Positions 1 through 10,879 of a DNA stretch of 64,000 bases are shown here, in pieces (positions within the stretch are counted from its first letter, which is position 1; the number at the start of each line of letters is the position of its first letter). Under the pieces are notes generated by a model. That model did not search any database. It was not told where the DNA came from and saw only the letters and a list, made by a program, of their open reading frames with translations. The translations under genes were made by a program, and so were the position numbers. Location of the stretch: the NCBI GenBank assembly GCA_031841125.1, contig CM063106.1:11408001-11472000 (forward strand), in the 5' to 3' direction. The stretch is from Acanthococcus lagerstroemiae. Lineage: Eukaryota > Arthropoda > Insecta > Hemiptera > Eriococcidae.

Positions 1-1232
1 TTCTGCAGCATTTTCAGCGTTTCACTAACTCGAGTCGCGAAAATCGAACTTTACTGCTCTTAGATAATCATTGCAGTCAAGTTTCGTTTGGTGTTCTTAA
101 ATACGCGTACGACAATGGAATCGAACTTCTGACTTTTCCTCCCCATCTTACCCATCGACTTCAACCGTGTGTTGGCTTATAAGGTCCATTCAAGTCAGCT
201 ATGAAGTATGCCCTAAAGGATGACATAGATCAGCGAGGTGAAACGATCCAGTTCAATAATATTGCCAGCATTTCCAAAGAGCCATTTTACCATGTCTTTG
301 TTCCGTCTAAAATCATCAGCGCTTTTGCAGCATGCGGTCTCTGGCCGATAAGTAGACTTAAATTTAGTGATCTTTTACTACCAGATAAGAAAAAACAGCC
401 TGCTGCCACCCCTCAAGAAGAGTCACAAAGCGGATCACACGATGGAAACGCGCAAGAGGCAGGCGCCATCCTTCACGACTCAGAGATTGGGTTGCAAATT
501 GACAACACACAGCCCGTTATTGTCACTCAACTAGAGACTGAAAAAGGACCCGATGATGTGCTGACCGTGGATCGATTGCAATCTATTCGTCCATTGCTAG
601 TAAAGCGAAACCTCAGGAAGAAGTCCCGCCAATGTGCAAAAAGCGCCAATTAAACTTCCACCCCTGAAGTTCAGAAAGCAAAGACACGTGAAGAAGAGCG
701 GAAAAGGAAAGAAGAAAAGAAGGACAGAAAAGCGAAAAGGAAGCTGGTCTTTGGAAAAACAGGTGAGTAGAAAAAGATAGAAAGAATGTAAAAGATAGGA
801 AAAGAAAAACGCAGAAGTTTCAGATGAAGACCACGATATACAAAACGTAAATTTTCCCTCTGCGCCAAAGATGAAATGTAAGCCTAGGCCTAAACGTGCT
901 GTGGAAAAAAAATGAGAAAAAGACAAACCCTAAACAGACAAAGCGAGTCGCAGGCTGCTAAGCCCCATTCATTATCAATGCTGTATTAGTTCGCCACTTG
1001 ATTAGCCTACATTACTTTATTTATTTGTAGGTTGTTGTCATTTTTGCCCCCAAAAACCGGTAGAAAATGTTCCTCAAAAAGAAGACCATTGTATCATCTG
1101 TAGTGGCCCGTACTCCGTCTCAACTTCGCGCGAATGTTGGATTTCATGTAATATCTGCGATGGTTGAGCGCACATACTTCGCACTGATTACGATAAAATT
1201 GGATTTTACGTTTGCGACCTCTGTCGTGACCC
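1..1232 (+). pseudogene. pogo/Jerky-type DDE transposase, 3' part, inactivated
   Basis: Remnant of a Tc1/mariner-superfamily transposase of the pogo/Jerky type; the window starts inside it. Around 51-173 one frame reads a DDE-domain segment with LLLDNH followed by NGIELLTFPPHLTHRLQP, the hallmark of this family. A frameshift then leads to the frame read from 201 to 653, which has the family's IISAFAACGLWPISR segment near the end of the catalytic core. After a basic Lys/Arg-rich stretch (660-760), a further frame around 1083-1232 encodes a PHD-like zinc finger with regularly spaced Cys and a final CDLC, a C-terminal addition seen in some insect pogo transposases. That finger is broken by an in-frame TGA where Trp is expected. 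Frameshifts and stops make it a pseudogene. The 150-codon ORF at 201-653 should not be read as a separate gene. Confidence 0.8.
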
Positions 1233-1732
1233 TTAAAATAAACGATGATTTTGTTTGATCTCATTAGAAATAATTTAGGAGTGCAAAAGAAGGCGAAAAC
1301 GAAACTGTCCATAACCTCCACCTTCACTGTCCGGAACATCCCACCCAGGGAGGAGATTCTGGAAAAAACATTCCAGTTTTTGAAAATTAAGTATCTTACT
1401 TTCTAGAATTGTTTAGGTCGATTTCAATACGTCAAAATGTCGGACACATTCAACTCTAGAGTGTAAATTTTTTCCAGACTGCTACAATATTTCAGTAGCT
1501 TGAAATCCAAGAAAGAGTGATTCTTGTCCATAACCTCCACCCTTCCCCCTACTTATGATGGAAATAAAATCTCAAAATAATGATTAATATCTTGCTGAAA
1601 CTTTAGTGGAACCCCCGGGGGGTAGAACCCAAGAATTGCTTTCAAAATTATGGTTAGCGACCTCGAGAACCTGTAAATTGAAAACCACCTCGATATAATG
1701 ACTATTATTTAGCCAGAACCTCCTATGGCGAT

Positions 1733-2480
1733 GTGAGAATGTATCGACCATGTTTCAATGCAGGTGTCATTTCCAGTATAGGTGTCAGTGTATCATCATA
1801 TTAAGACACTTCCAAACAGATGTCAGCATGCAAATCCATTCTATTTTTGACACTACATTGTGATCGAATTTGATATAGAATTTAAAACAAAAGTCGAGTT
1901 ACTATGTCTATAGATCAATTTTGGCATTAATTCTTTTGGAAATTCGATGTTTGCATGATAATCCGACTTCTGTTTTGAATTCTCCTTCAATTTTGACGCA
2001 ATATTTTGTAAAAAAACAAAACAAAAAAAACCAACAAATAATGAATATTGACTTCAAAACTGACGTTTGTACTACTGACCATGTTTTAAGGGGTACGTGT
2101 CGTCTCCAGTGTAGATGTCCGTGTATAATCATATTGTGACCCTAGAACAAATATCAACACATCCGTCAGTATTTTGATACAATACTACGGTCAGGTTTGA
2201 TACAAAATTTGATATCAAGGCCGAGTTACCATGTCAACGTCAATTATTGGATAGCAGTCTTCATCAAAGTGAATACAAAACTTGATCTGAAGGTCGGTGT
2301 TGACTTTGTAACTCGACTTTTGTATCGAATTCTGTATCAGATCCGACCACTGTGCGTTATGTTCAAAAACAAAAAAATGGATTTCGGATGTCGACAGTAA
2401 AATTGATTTTTGTATCGACCATGGTTCAATAAATGTGTCATCTTTAAAATAGGTGCCAGCATATAATCGTGTTGAGATCA
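1733..2480. repeat. degenerate tandem repeat, unit about 335 bp
   Basis: A segment resembling TATCGACCATGTTTCAAT followed by GGTGTCA and TATAATCATATTGTGA-like blocks recurs near 1740, 2073 and 2414, i.e. at spacings of about 332 and 341 bp. Between them the motif 'tttgatatcaaggccgagttac' type sequence also recurs, partly in inverted orientation around 2280-2340. Divergence between copies is high. Short ORFs here are incidental. The 1240-1730 stretch upstream shows no gene. Confidence 0.55.
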
Positions 2481-2539
2481 CATATTACAATTTATCGCGC
2501 CTTGAAACGTCATTGAGTATTTTTTTCGCGAAAAAGAGG

Positions 2540-3110
2540 AAATGCGCTCGATGAAGTTGCTCTTGGTGGCTGACACATTTTCGCGACGTTTGGAGGGCGG
2601 AGGGCGGACGACCGGCGAGCGGCGAGATTCGGCCTGTGCGTACACAAACCTGAAAATTCGAAATTCCAGCTGATCGGCATCACGTGCTGGTGTTTTTCCG
2701 GTTACGTCTGTTTGTAGGACGAATAAGTATACCAGATAGTGTAGACGGCGCGCGTGAGGCGCACGCGTGCCCGGCTTTTCTCTCATTTTCCGATCGATAT
2801 TAACGTTTTAGCGCCACCAAAGCGCCACTGGCCCACCGCCTCCCCGTTCGCGGTATGTTCATGTACACCGAAAGTGTGTGCGTGTGTATCTCATTTCGAT
2901 TTATGAATAGAGACTTCGGTATACACTAAACTTTATTCTGAATTTTTATTACTCGTGTTTGATGCGACCTAAGTGCCGGTTACACGGTGTTAGTGAAAGT
3001 TCAAAAAAAAAAGAAGAAAAAAAGCAGACGCAGTGTCGTATTTGAGCTCAAGTGGATCTTGAACGAAGGCTGTTTTCAAAATATTCGTAGTCACTTTCTT
3101 CGCTGGCTTC
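2540..3110. promoter_or_regulatory. CpG-rich block, candidate promoter / 5' untranslated exon
   Basis: This segment is clearly richer in G+C and CpG than its surroundings (clusters such as GGCGAGCGGCGAG near 2615 and CGCGCGTGAGGCGCACGCG near 2750) and has no long ORF. In an AT-rich, repeat-filled neighbourhood such an island is compatible with a promoter and 5' UTR. The nearest plus-strand host gene is the Psc-like gene, whose first coding exon begins with a splice acceptor at 35,556 and therefore needs an upstream noncoding exon. The link between the two is inference only. Confidence 0.25.
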
Positions 3111-3223
3111 GCGTTCATGAAATGTGATTCGAGAATACTGCCTGGTCAAAAATTGGTTCAACCGAGTTGGATGAAATACTCTCAGAGAAATGTTCCACTA
3201 GTGATGGTCGCCGATGTAGAATT

Positions 3224-3351
3224 CAGAGCCTTTTCACACGTACGTTGGGTACAGACACGATATCATGTCGGCATTGGTGGATCATATGTGTCTTTCACCG
3301 ATACTGGCACGATATCGTGCCTACATCCGACATATGTGTGAAAAGGCTTTG
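3224..3351. mobile_element. small inverted-repeat (MITE-like) element
   Basis: The left end CAGAGCCTTTTCACAC (3224) is matched in reverse complement at the right end, which reads GTGTGAAAAGGCTTTG up to 3351. The pairing continues inward through GACACGATATC-like blocks, so nearly the whole 128 bp can fold into one hairpin. I could not identify a target-site duplication, so the superfamily is open. 3360-4630 shows nothing else I can support. Confidence 0.55.
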
Positions 3352-4634
3352 AAAGGCACACTGAAGGATACACAACGCGCAGTTCTGTGAATTAAAAAAA
3401 TGCTCGATTCGGTGCTACTAAACACACACAGAAATTCGATGCAGGAAATTTCAACATAATGGACATATGTGCGAAGATAAACTCCAGCAGGACGTGGTTG
3501 ATGGGAGATCTTTCGTTATCTCGATTCACGGTCAAAATCTCCGTTTTGATGATATAGATTTCCTATAGCTAATACAGGTCGCTGCGATAACACTCGGAGG
3601 TCAAGAAGGGAGCAGACTTGCTGACGGAAAGGGAGATGACCCTTGACGTCGAAAAATTATTATTTTTCTGTCAAATTTCTTTAAGAAATTCTGTTTATTT
3701 TACTTTTTACGAGGTAACGCTCCCTTGAAAAATGTTAAGTTGGGACGCAGTGTGGGACTGGTCATGTCGCAACTGGGCCTAATAAATCACCGAAGGGGTT
3801 TCAGCAAGCTTGGAAATTTGTGCATTTGTGCATCGAAAATCTTGTTACCTTCACTGCCCAAAGCTCGAAGTTTGGTCACTCTAACGTTGATAGGACGGGA
3901 CAGTTCCTGGTGTATCTCGTTACTGCTAGATCCGTGCGATTGTGTAACTTCACACGGTCAGTCAGCTGGTTCATTTCGCGATACACCCGATCGCAACCTA
4001 CACGTCATTAAAATGAAGTTCCTCGACTTACCTCGTACAGAAAAGATTATAATTAACAAAGCGCCGTAATTATTGTTTTATGTGTTGGGGCATAATCTAT
4101 ACGCGATGTCCGCGTTTATTTGATGAGGATGATACCCCGAAACGTTTTGTATAATTTCACGCTCAGCTGAGGATATTTCCTCGCTTCGCTATACGATTAA
4201 CGACCAACTGGGCAGTATTAGGTATATACTTATGTATGAACAAATACATACTTGGTTGGAAAGAAAGAGAGAGAGATAGCAAAATCTATATGAAGGAGAG
4301 AGAAGATACTAGTTGCCACACTGAGCTCATTACTGAATAGGTTGAAAGGACGAAAATTATCGAAATCTTTTTCGCGTCCCCAGTCTATTCGGTCTCCGGT
4401 CTTTGTGTTTGTAAATTGGTGACTGGGTGTGCGGTAAAAAGAAGTCATGATAAGAGTATTGAATAGGTTGAGTTATCTAGTCAATTATTTTCATACACAC
4501 ATTATGAAGTACTAGAAATCTAAAATCTGTAAAATTTGGTATGGAGCAGCACAGGTCCCGATTTTCAACGTTTGGAGCAACGAATTCGTCGTTTACGCAT
4601 CATTTATCAAAGATGTCGCGTTGAATTTTAATGT

Positions 4635-4713
4635 GAAGTCAGAAGTTCGGGCGCCAAATTGTAGTGTGAAATCAGAAGTACGGGCGCCAAATTGTAGAGT
4701 GAAGTCAGAAGTT
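4635..4713. repeat. 33-bp tandem repeat, about 2.4 copies
   Basis: The unit beginning GAAGTCAGAAGTTCGGGCGC and ending ATTGTAGTGT is repeated immediately with few substitutions, followed by a partial third copy. Short minisatellite with no coding meaning. Confidence 0.75.
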
Positions 4714-5039
4714 CCATATTTCTTTACCGCAAGTAGGGTGTTCTGTGAGTTGGTATTCGGTTCGATACATTTATTTCCACTCCAGCCTTGAAAAAGTTTT
4801 GTCTCTCAAAAAAGCTGTGTAGAATTCTTCATTTCATGGTAATGATTTGCCTTTCTGCAAATCCTGCATATCTACGTTGACATAGTGTATCAGTGAGGAT
4901 CACATAACTAGACAAAACGAAATCTTGAGGGCGCCAAACTTGTACAGTGCAAAATCCCCCCCCCCCCCCACATTCCCCTCGAAAAAGGAATCTCTCTTTT
5001 ACGTTTCTTATCACACACTCGTCTCCTCCTCCCTTTCCA

Positions 5040-7450
5040 ATGAGTTTTAATGACTCTTTGCCGAATCTTGAAGAGTTGTTATAGCATTTTAGTGGGTTTT
5101 ATGTAGTCTTAATGAGATTTACATGATATTCCATGAGCCATTAATCGTCTTTACAGAACTAACAAATCTGAACAGTATTTTCACGATTCTTAAAAACTGG
5201 GAGGGGTGATTGGAAAATTTCTGGCTCAGGATATGTTCATTTCTAAGAATAAATAAAATAAAAAAGCTTTTCAAAGGAAAAAATGAACGAAAAAGCATAC
5301 ATTTTTTGGAATTACGATATCTTTTTTTCCTCCCCTCCCCCGTATCTTCAAGGTGTCTACAGGTTTGGAAAATTTGGAAAGTTTGGAAAAAGTGGAATTT
5401 GAAAAGTAGGTCAGGAAGTTTGTAAATAGTCAGGAAATTCAACAATATTTTTAAGAAGTTTGGAAAAATACAAAGAATGAACTCAAGGAAAATTTTTTTC
5501 GTTGTTTAATTTTACTTGCGCACTCCCTACAGTCGTATTCTACAAATAAAAACTGTGTATTGAATAATATCAATTTCAAATTTCAGTTCATTTGAACCAT
5601 AGCGTCTAGTAGTATAAACATAAATATATACTGTCTATACTGTAAAGGTTTATTAAAGAAGAGAAAAAAAAAGTTTGGAAAAAAGTCAGGAATTTATATT
5701 TTTCCATTCTTGTAGACACCTTGATTTTGCTGCCTCCTTGAATAATCTCAACAGAGTTTTTATGAAGTACCTATAGCAGGATCTTCGTGATTCTTAATGA
5801 CTGATGAGTATCAAGTTATAATTTAAAAGAAATACTAATGATAGTCTCGACTAAATTTCTAGGAAACATTTTATTTTGACGATTCTTAACGAGCCTTATA
5901 CCTTGACAAATTGTGGTAGATAAGTCTTGTCGGGTCGTAATAAATCTTAACGAGATTTGGTAAGTCCGAATGAGTCTTGAGTGAACTGAATTTAATGGAG
6001 GCTTCATGAAATCTCGACTGTGTCTTCAGAAGTCATCTGAACAGAATTTTAACAATCGTTAATGGGTCCTCAGAAAGCTTTAATGAGACGTGATGAGTCC
6101 TTATGAGTCTTAAAGTGTTTCAGCGAGTGTGAACAAGTTTTAATGAGGTATCGGCTGAGTCTTGAGAGGTCAGAACTGGTTTTGACGATTCTCAGTGTGT
6201 CAGCAGTAAGCCTTAATGTGCTGTATTGAGCCTGTAATAATCTTGACGGGTCTTAATGAGTCTTAACAAAACATGATATGTCCTAAAGCTAACCGGGTTT
6301 TACAGAGTCCTAATGAATATTAAAACGCGAGTTAGTAGTCACAACCAGATTTTAAGTCTGGATATTTCCACTTACTCTTAACGAGTTTTGAATAGATTTA
6401 AGAAACTCGTACGAGGTTCTTATGAATCATATAAATCTTGTATACTAAATTAAATTTCAACAAATTTTAATGCGTCTCAAATAATCTTAAACAAGATCTT
6501 AACGAATTTTGTCCAAGTTCTGAGGAGTATTACACAGACAATCGGTTTGCAGCAACATTTTAATCCCTTGTAACATGTCTTTGATTAGTTTTAATCGAGT
6601 GTTATGAAGTCGTCATGTATTTCTGATGAATTTTGAATAGCTTTTCCTGTGTTCTAAATGTCGACTTGACAAGCAGAATCTTAACAAGTCCTAAAAAAGT
6701 CTTGATAATCGTATCGATTCCTAATCAGCCTTAACCATGGCCAGCATCTGGCCTCTTCCCTGTGAGGTGCAGAATATTTTTTTCAAAAATCAAATAGATG
6801 AACATTTTTTATCCTGCCTCAAAAGTCCAAAAAAGAGTTGTTGGATTCTTTTGAAAATTAAAATTACAATTTCAAAAAAGAAGTAGCCAATATGACTTTG
6901 CAGTATTATTCTTCTACCACACAAATGGCTCTGTGTGGTGTATTTTGTGCACTGCACAACACCAAATGTCGGTCGTGTCCTTAACAGTGTCTTCCTGACA
7001 ATATTAAGAAGTCTTTGATGAATGAATTGAAAAGGGGGCAAAAACAAACTGACAGCCTAAGAGAGCTACCGACATGTTGGCTCTTTGGTTCGTTTTGGAG
7101 AATTACTGAGATCTCAGTTCTCGGGTTTGTTTTCGTTTCTACGGCAGTGGAGGCGGTTGTGGTGGAGGCAGCAAGTTTTTGATTTGTGTGGTCGTGAAAA
7201 AACTAATTAAAACTATTCTCTAAGTCTTGGTTTATGTTCATTTAGCCTCGTTAAAGAGTTTCTTAATCTCGATTAATTGATTAGTCTCTAAAGAGTTCAG
7301 AAGAGTTTTTAACAGATCGTCACTGAGGGCTACCCAGCGTTGAGACATCTCGCGTTGAATTTCGTTATTAGAGTATTCATAACTCTCGACTGAGTCTTTA
7401 AGAATCTTTTCATCCAAACAAGTTTAAGTGAGTCTCCAAAGAAGGCTTTG
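5040..7450. repeat. region of short degenerate GAGTCTTAATGAG-type repeats
   Basis: Across about 2.4 kb, variants of GAGTCTTAATGAG / GAGTTTTAACAAG recur dozens of times at irregular but often 10-11 bp based spacings (for example around 6240-6270, 6110-6130 and 6670-6730). The same motif returns at 10,085-10,620. A MITE (5349-5723) and unrelated sequence (about 6770-7200) interrupt it. No ORF here is convincing. It looks like an old, diverged microsatellite-derived array. Confidence 0.6.
5349..5723. mobile_element. MITE with CAAGGTGTCTACA termini
   Basis: The element starts CAAGGTGTCTACAGG (5349) and ends CTTGTAGACACCTTG (5723), giving inverted termini of about 14 bp, and is about 375 bp long. 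The interior is A-rich with repeated TTTGGAAA and GTCAGGAA words and no ORF with transposase features. No clear target duplication was found. Confidence 0.65.
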
Positions 7451-7459
7451 AGGGGAGCA

Positions 7460-10080
7460 GTTTCGTGAGGTCATCAAATAGAAGCGTTCTTTGAACGCAT
7501 TGATTGAGTGGAGGTCTAACAGGCCAAGTTCCTACGTCTTACCTCTCGCTGCGTGAGGTCTGTATGGGTCTTACTTCTATAATGCGAGACCTCACCGACC
7601 GTAAGGAAGATATTTCTCTTAAGTTTGTATCGCTACAAATTTTGACTACGCGTCTTTCGCGTATTTTTTTCGTAATGCTGGCTAAACAGCTTTTGTGATT
7701 ATTAACTTAGCTATACGTCGACATTTTTTCACTGGTTGAGTGCACACGAAATTGCAGCTGGGCTACGCAGAGCTTGCGATGCTCTCAGCTCACTTCTGCT
7801 CTTTGAAACGTTTCGTTTTCTTTGATATTAATCGTGTGTACTTAGTACATAGCCAGTGAGCCAATGCGTACCCGAGCTAGTTCACTAAGTAGAGTGCCCT
7901 TGGAAATTCTGTTCGACGCCGGCCGGCACATCGTCTGATATTTTCGCTGTGGAAATCTGCAGCTTTGTGACGGCGCGGGAAAAGAAACGCTCTTCGCGTA
8001 ATTCGTTTTGTGAATTAAATTAAATTACGGTGGGAGTGTTAATTCACCTTCAACATCGAGCGATGCACTCCTCGCAAGACGAATCATTTTATGCGTATAA
8101 CTTGTTCGTGTTTACATTTTAGAACATAAAATGTTTGGTTGGTTTTCTGGTCGGAAATTTGCTTGTGTTTTACTTTTCATCGTTTCTGTGTCTGGATTAT
8201 GAGTAATATGCATATAGACTGCAATTCTGATGGTTTGGAGAAGAATACACTGAGTCGTTTGAAGAGAGGTATTTAAAGTTCTTCAGACATCGAGAAAGTC
8301 GAAGTTTGATCTTAGATTTGGTCAAGTTGGTCGTTTTCAGGAATCGAGTTTTCAAATTTTGGAAGCTCTTTGCTCATTCACTATACTGATAATGCAATCA
8401 CATGTTCCTGTTAGTAGACCGTCGTCTCCATTTTGACTCTGCCTTTCGTGGAAGCCACCCTTCAAAAATTCATGAACTCGTATGACCACAACACCAGTAT
8501 TCGAGAAATTGACATCTTCCAACTTCCATTTCAAAATAATTTTAGCTGGGGCTAGTGGTTTTTACCTTGACCAAAAGAAACAAGTTTAGTCATTGAGAGC
8601 TGATAGAACACATTTCAAAAACCGTTTAAATTTTGGACAACCTTGATCTAAAGCGTATGGTCAGTGGGGGAGGGGGCGAGAGGACCTCAAAATTAAAAGT
8701 TTGATTCCGGATTAGGGGCATTTGTTTCTGTATTATTGTAAATGTTTGTACAGCATGTTTTGTCATTTGTACACGAATCCCCGTGTAGTAATCATTAGGG
8801 ACTGTCAAGGGGGCTGTGGAAAGGCAGCCTTTGGAGATTGATATATTAGCCCAAATTAGTGTCGCTCGTTTGTGCAGCGTATTAATTTTAAAAATCCGTA
8901 GGTCTAAAATTTATTCAAGTAGAAAAGAAATTCTTGGAAGAATTTGACTCACTCTACATATGGGTGTATAATATTGCCCTCTGTTAGGGGCACACTAGGT
9001 ATCAGTGGCAGATTCAGGGAGCGATCCTGGGAGAGGCAATTCAAAGTATGTAAGAATGTAGTTGTATCATCCCCTCCTCCTGAATATTTGGATTATTTTC
9101 TGGCTCTCGCGATCGTAATTGAATGAGTAGACGCGAGAATACTGTCGACTATTTGCGTATTGAACGTAAGTGTCTTCCAGTGGGTGATGAATTCTTTCAA
9201 TTCTCTTAATTCTCGATTAGATGGCGCTTTTTGGAAAATTTTCTGTGTTCACATTTTTCTCTCGAAGAAAGAGGTAGAGGAATTCCTAGAGCTAGCCAAG
9301 ATTATTCAGTCTTCAATACTCAGATCAGAATTTTTAGGCGTAGGCAATTCGAGGCTCTCGTTGAATTTCTGAATTGGAAAAATTTCACAGGAATTCACTT
9401 GAAAAAACACGTTTTGATTTTGTGATGTAGATATAGACTATATAATTTTATTAGTTCCCCGACTGGCGTGAGGGGAGGTGTGACACCCTCCAGTCGTGAA
9501 GATTGACCCAAAAATTGAGAAATTTCGGTAAATTCAACGGATAATTTTTCTTTTACTTGTCATCGGAAATTTTGTATTATTTTAGTCATTATTTACGAAA
9601 AGATCGGAAAAATTGGGAAAATATGGGATATCCAATTGGAAAAATCAAGTCTATTTTTTTTGCATGCTTGTTAACTGGACTTTGTAGAATAATAGTTTTT
9701 AGTCGGGAATTTTCGCCCCCATATGTGCTAATGAATGATAATAAATCTTGCTGACTCTGAGGGGTTGTGGGACTCCGGCGGTTTGTACATCTTGTATAAA
9801 TTTCAGAGTTTTGGGAAGGAATGTTGACGTTTTATTACATCCTATGATAGTGGATGCAAATGATGATTGTTAAGAGAATAAAGTTGGCCACATTTTTTTG
9901 AAATCATTCGAGAAAATATCAGAACGTCGGTTTCATCTTTTCTGGTAATAAATGTAGCACTGGTGTTACCCTCCTCCAATGAAAGCCAACTGGAAGAATT
10001 TTGCTCGAGATGAGAAAAGGTCGTTTTTGATAAAATGGCTATATTTGATGAGTTGGTAAAATCTCTGAAAATTCAACGAA
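7460..10080. other. no recognisable gene
   Basis: Only short, unrelated ORFs of about 60-70 codons on both strands, with no protein-family motif. AT-rich, with a few G/C runs (for example near 8664). I see no RNA gene, clear transposon end or regulatory pattern. Confidence 0.5.
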
Positions 10081-10084
10081 TCGG

Positions 10085-10620
10085 GAAAAGTAATAAAATG
10101 TCTTAGAGAGTCTTAATGAAGGCTGGAAGACTCGTGCGTCTTAACTGTCTCAGCGAGACATGAACAAGTTTGGAACACCCTTAAAAAGTCTTTAACGAGT
10201 CTTAAGCATTTCACGATGTCTTCAACAACTATGAAAAGCTCTTCAAGTCCTAATCAAGTTTTGAAGCCTTTTAATTGAATCTGGAGGAGTCATAATAAGT
10301 TTGGAACTAGTCTTGAAAAGTTAGTGAACCTAAACCAAGAGACTTGCAAAGCCTCCAGAAGTTGGGCGGAGACTTGGAGAGATTTAAATAAGCATTAAAG
10401 AGTCTTGGCTAGTTGTAATGAGTGTTAATGTCTCATATAAATCTTTGGGAGTCAAAGAAGTAGTAAAAAAGAGTGTTAAAGAGTCTTAATCAAGTATATG
10501 TATAGTTGAGTTTTAAAGAGCCATAAACAAGTTTTGAATTTTTACGAGTCTTAAATTAGTCTCGGAGCGTTGAAAAGCTTCTTAAACATACTATTGAAGA
10601 ATCTGAGTTGGTCTTCACGA
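10085..10620. repeat. second block of degenerate GAGTCTTAA-type repeats
   Basis: Same word family as 5040-7450 (variants of AGTCTTAATGAG, GAGTCTTAA, AGTTTTGAA), densely packed up to the SINE that follows. Probably one originally continuous array split by later sequence. Confidence 0.55.
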
Positions 10621-10647
10621 TTGCTCACCTCATCCCATCTAAGAGAG

Positions 10648-10870
10648 GAGTCTGGTTGGCCGAGGGGATAGCGCGCTGGTCTTGGAATACGGAGCTCCCG
10701 GGTTCGAGTCCGCGTAGGAACTCGCTACATTTTGACCTACGTAGGCCTGTTTTTCGGCAAGCAGAGAAGAGGGCTAAGACAGCTCTAACAGCCTCCCAGA
10801 CGTCTCTGAGGTGATGCTCGAAAGGGCGGATTCCAGGGCTTGGATTGAGAGTAGAATTAGAAAAGAGAAC
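10648..10870 (+). mobile_element. tRNA-derived SINE (full-length copy)
   Basis: The head carries an RNA polymerase III A box (TGGCCGAGGGGATAGC, about 10,657) and B box (GGTTCGAGTCC, 10,701), spaced as in a class II (Leu/Ser-like) tRNA. The acceptor stem does not pair and the sequence runs on into a tRNA-unrelated body (GAGAAGAGGGCTAAGACAGC near 10,765, GGGCGGATTCCAGGGCTTGG near 10,825). The same body occurs at 37,533-37,635 (plus, 5' truncated) and 45,350-45,515 (minus, with head), so this is a dispersed family and not a functional tRNA gene. Confidence 0.8.
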
Positions 10871-10879
10871 CCATCGGAG

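Noticed and set aside
10648..10721. tRNA gene
   Set aside because: A and B boxes are present but the acceptor stem does not pair and the same sequence with its tail recurs elsewhere; it is the head of a SINE.
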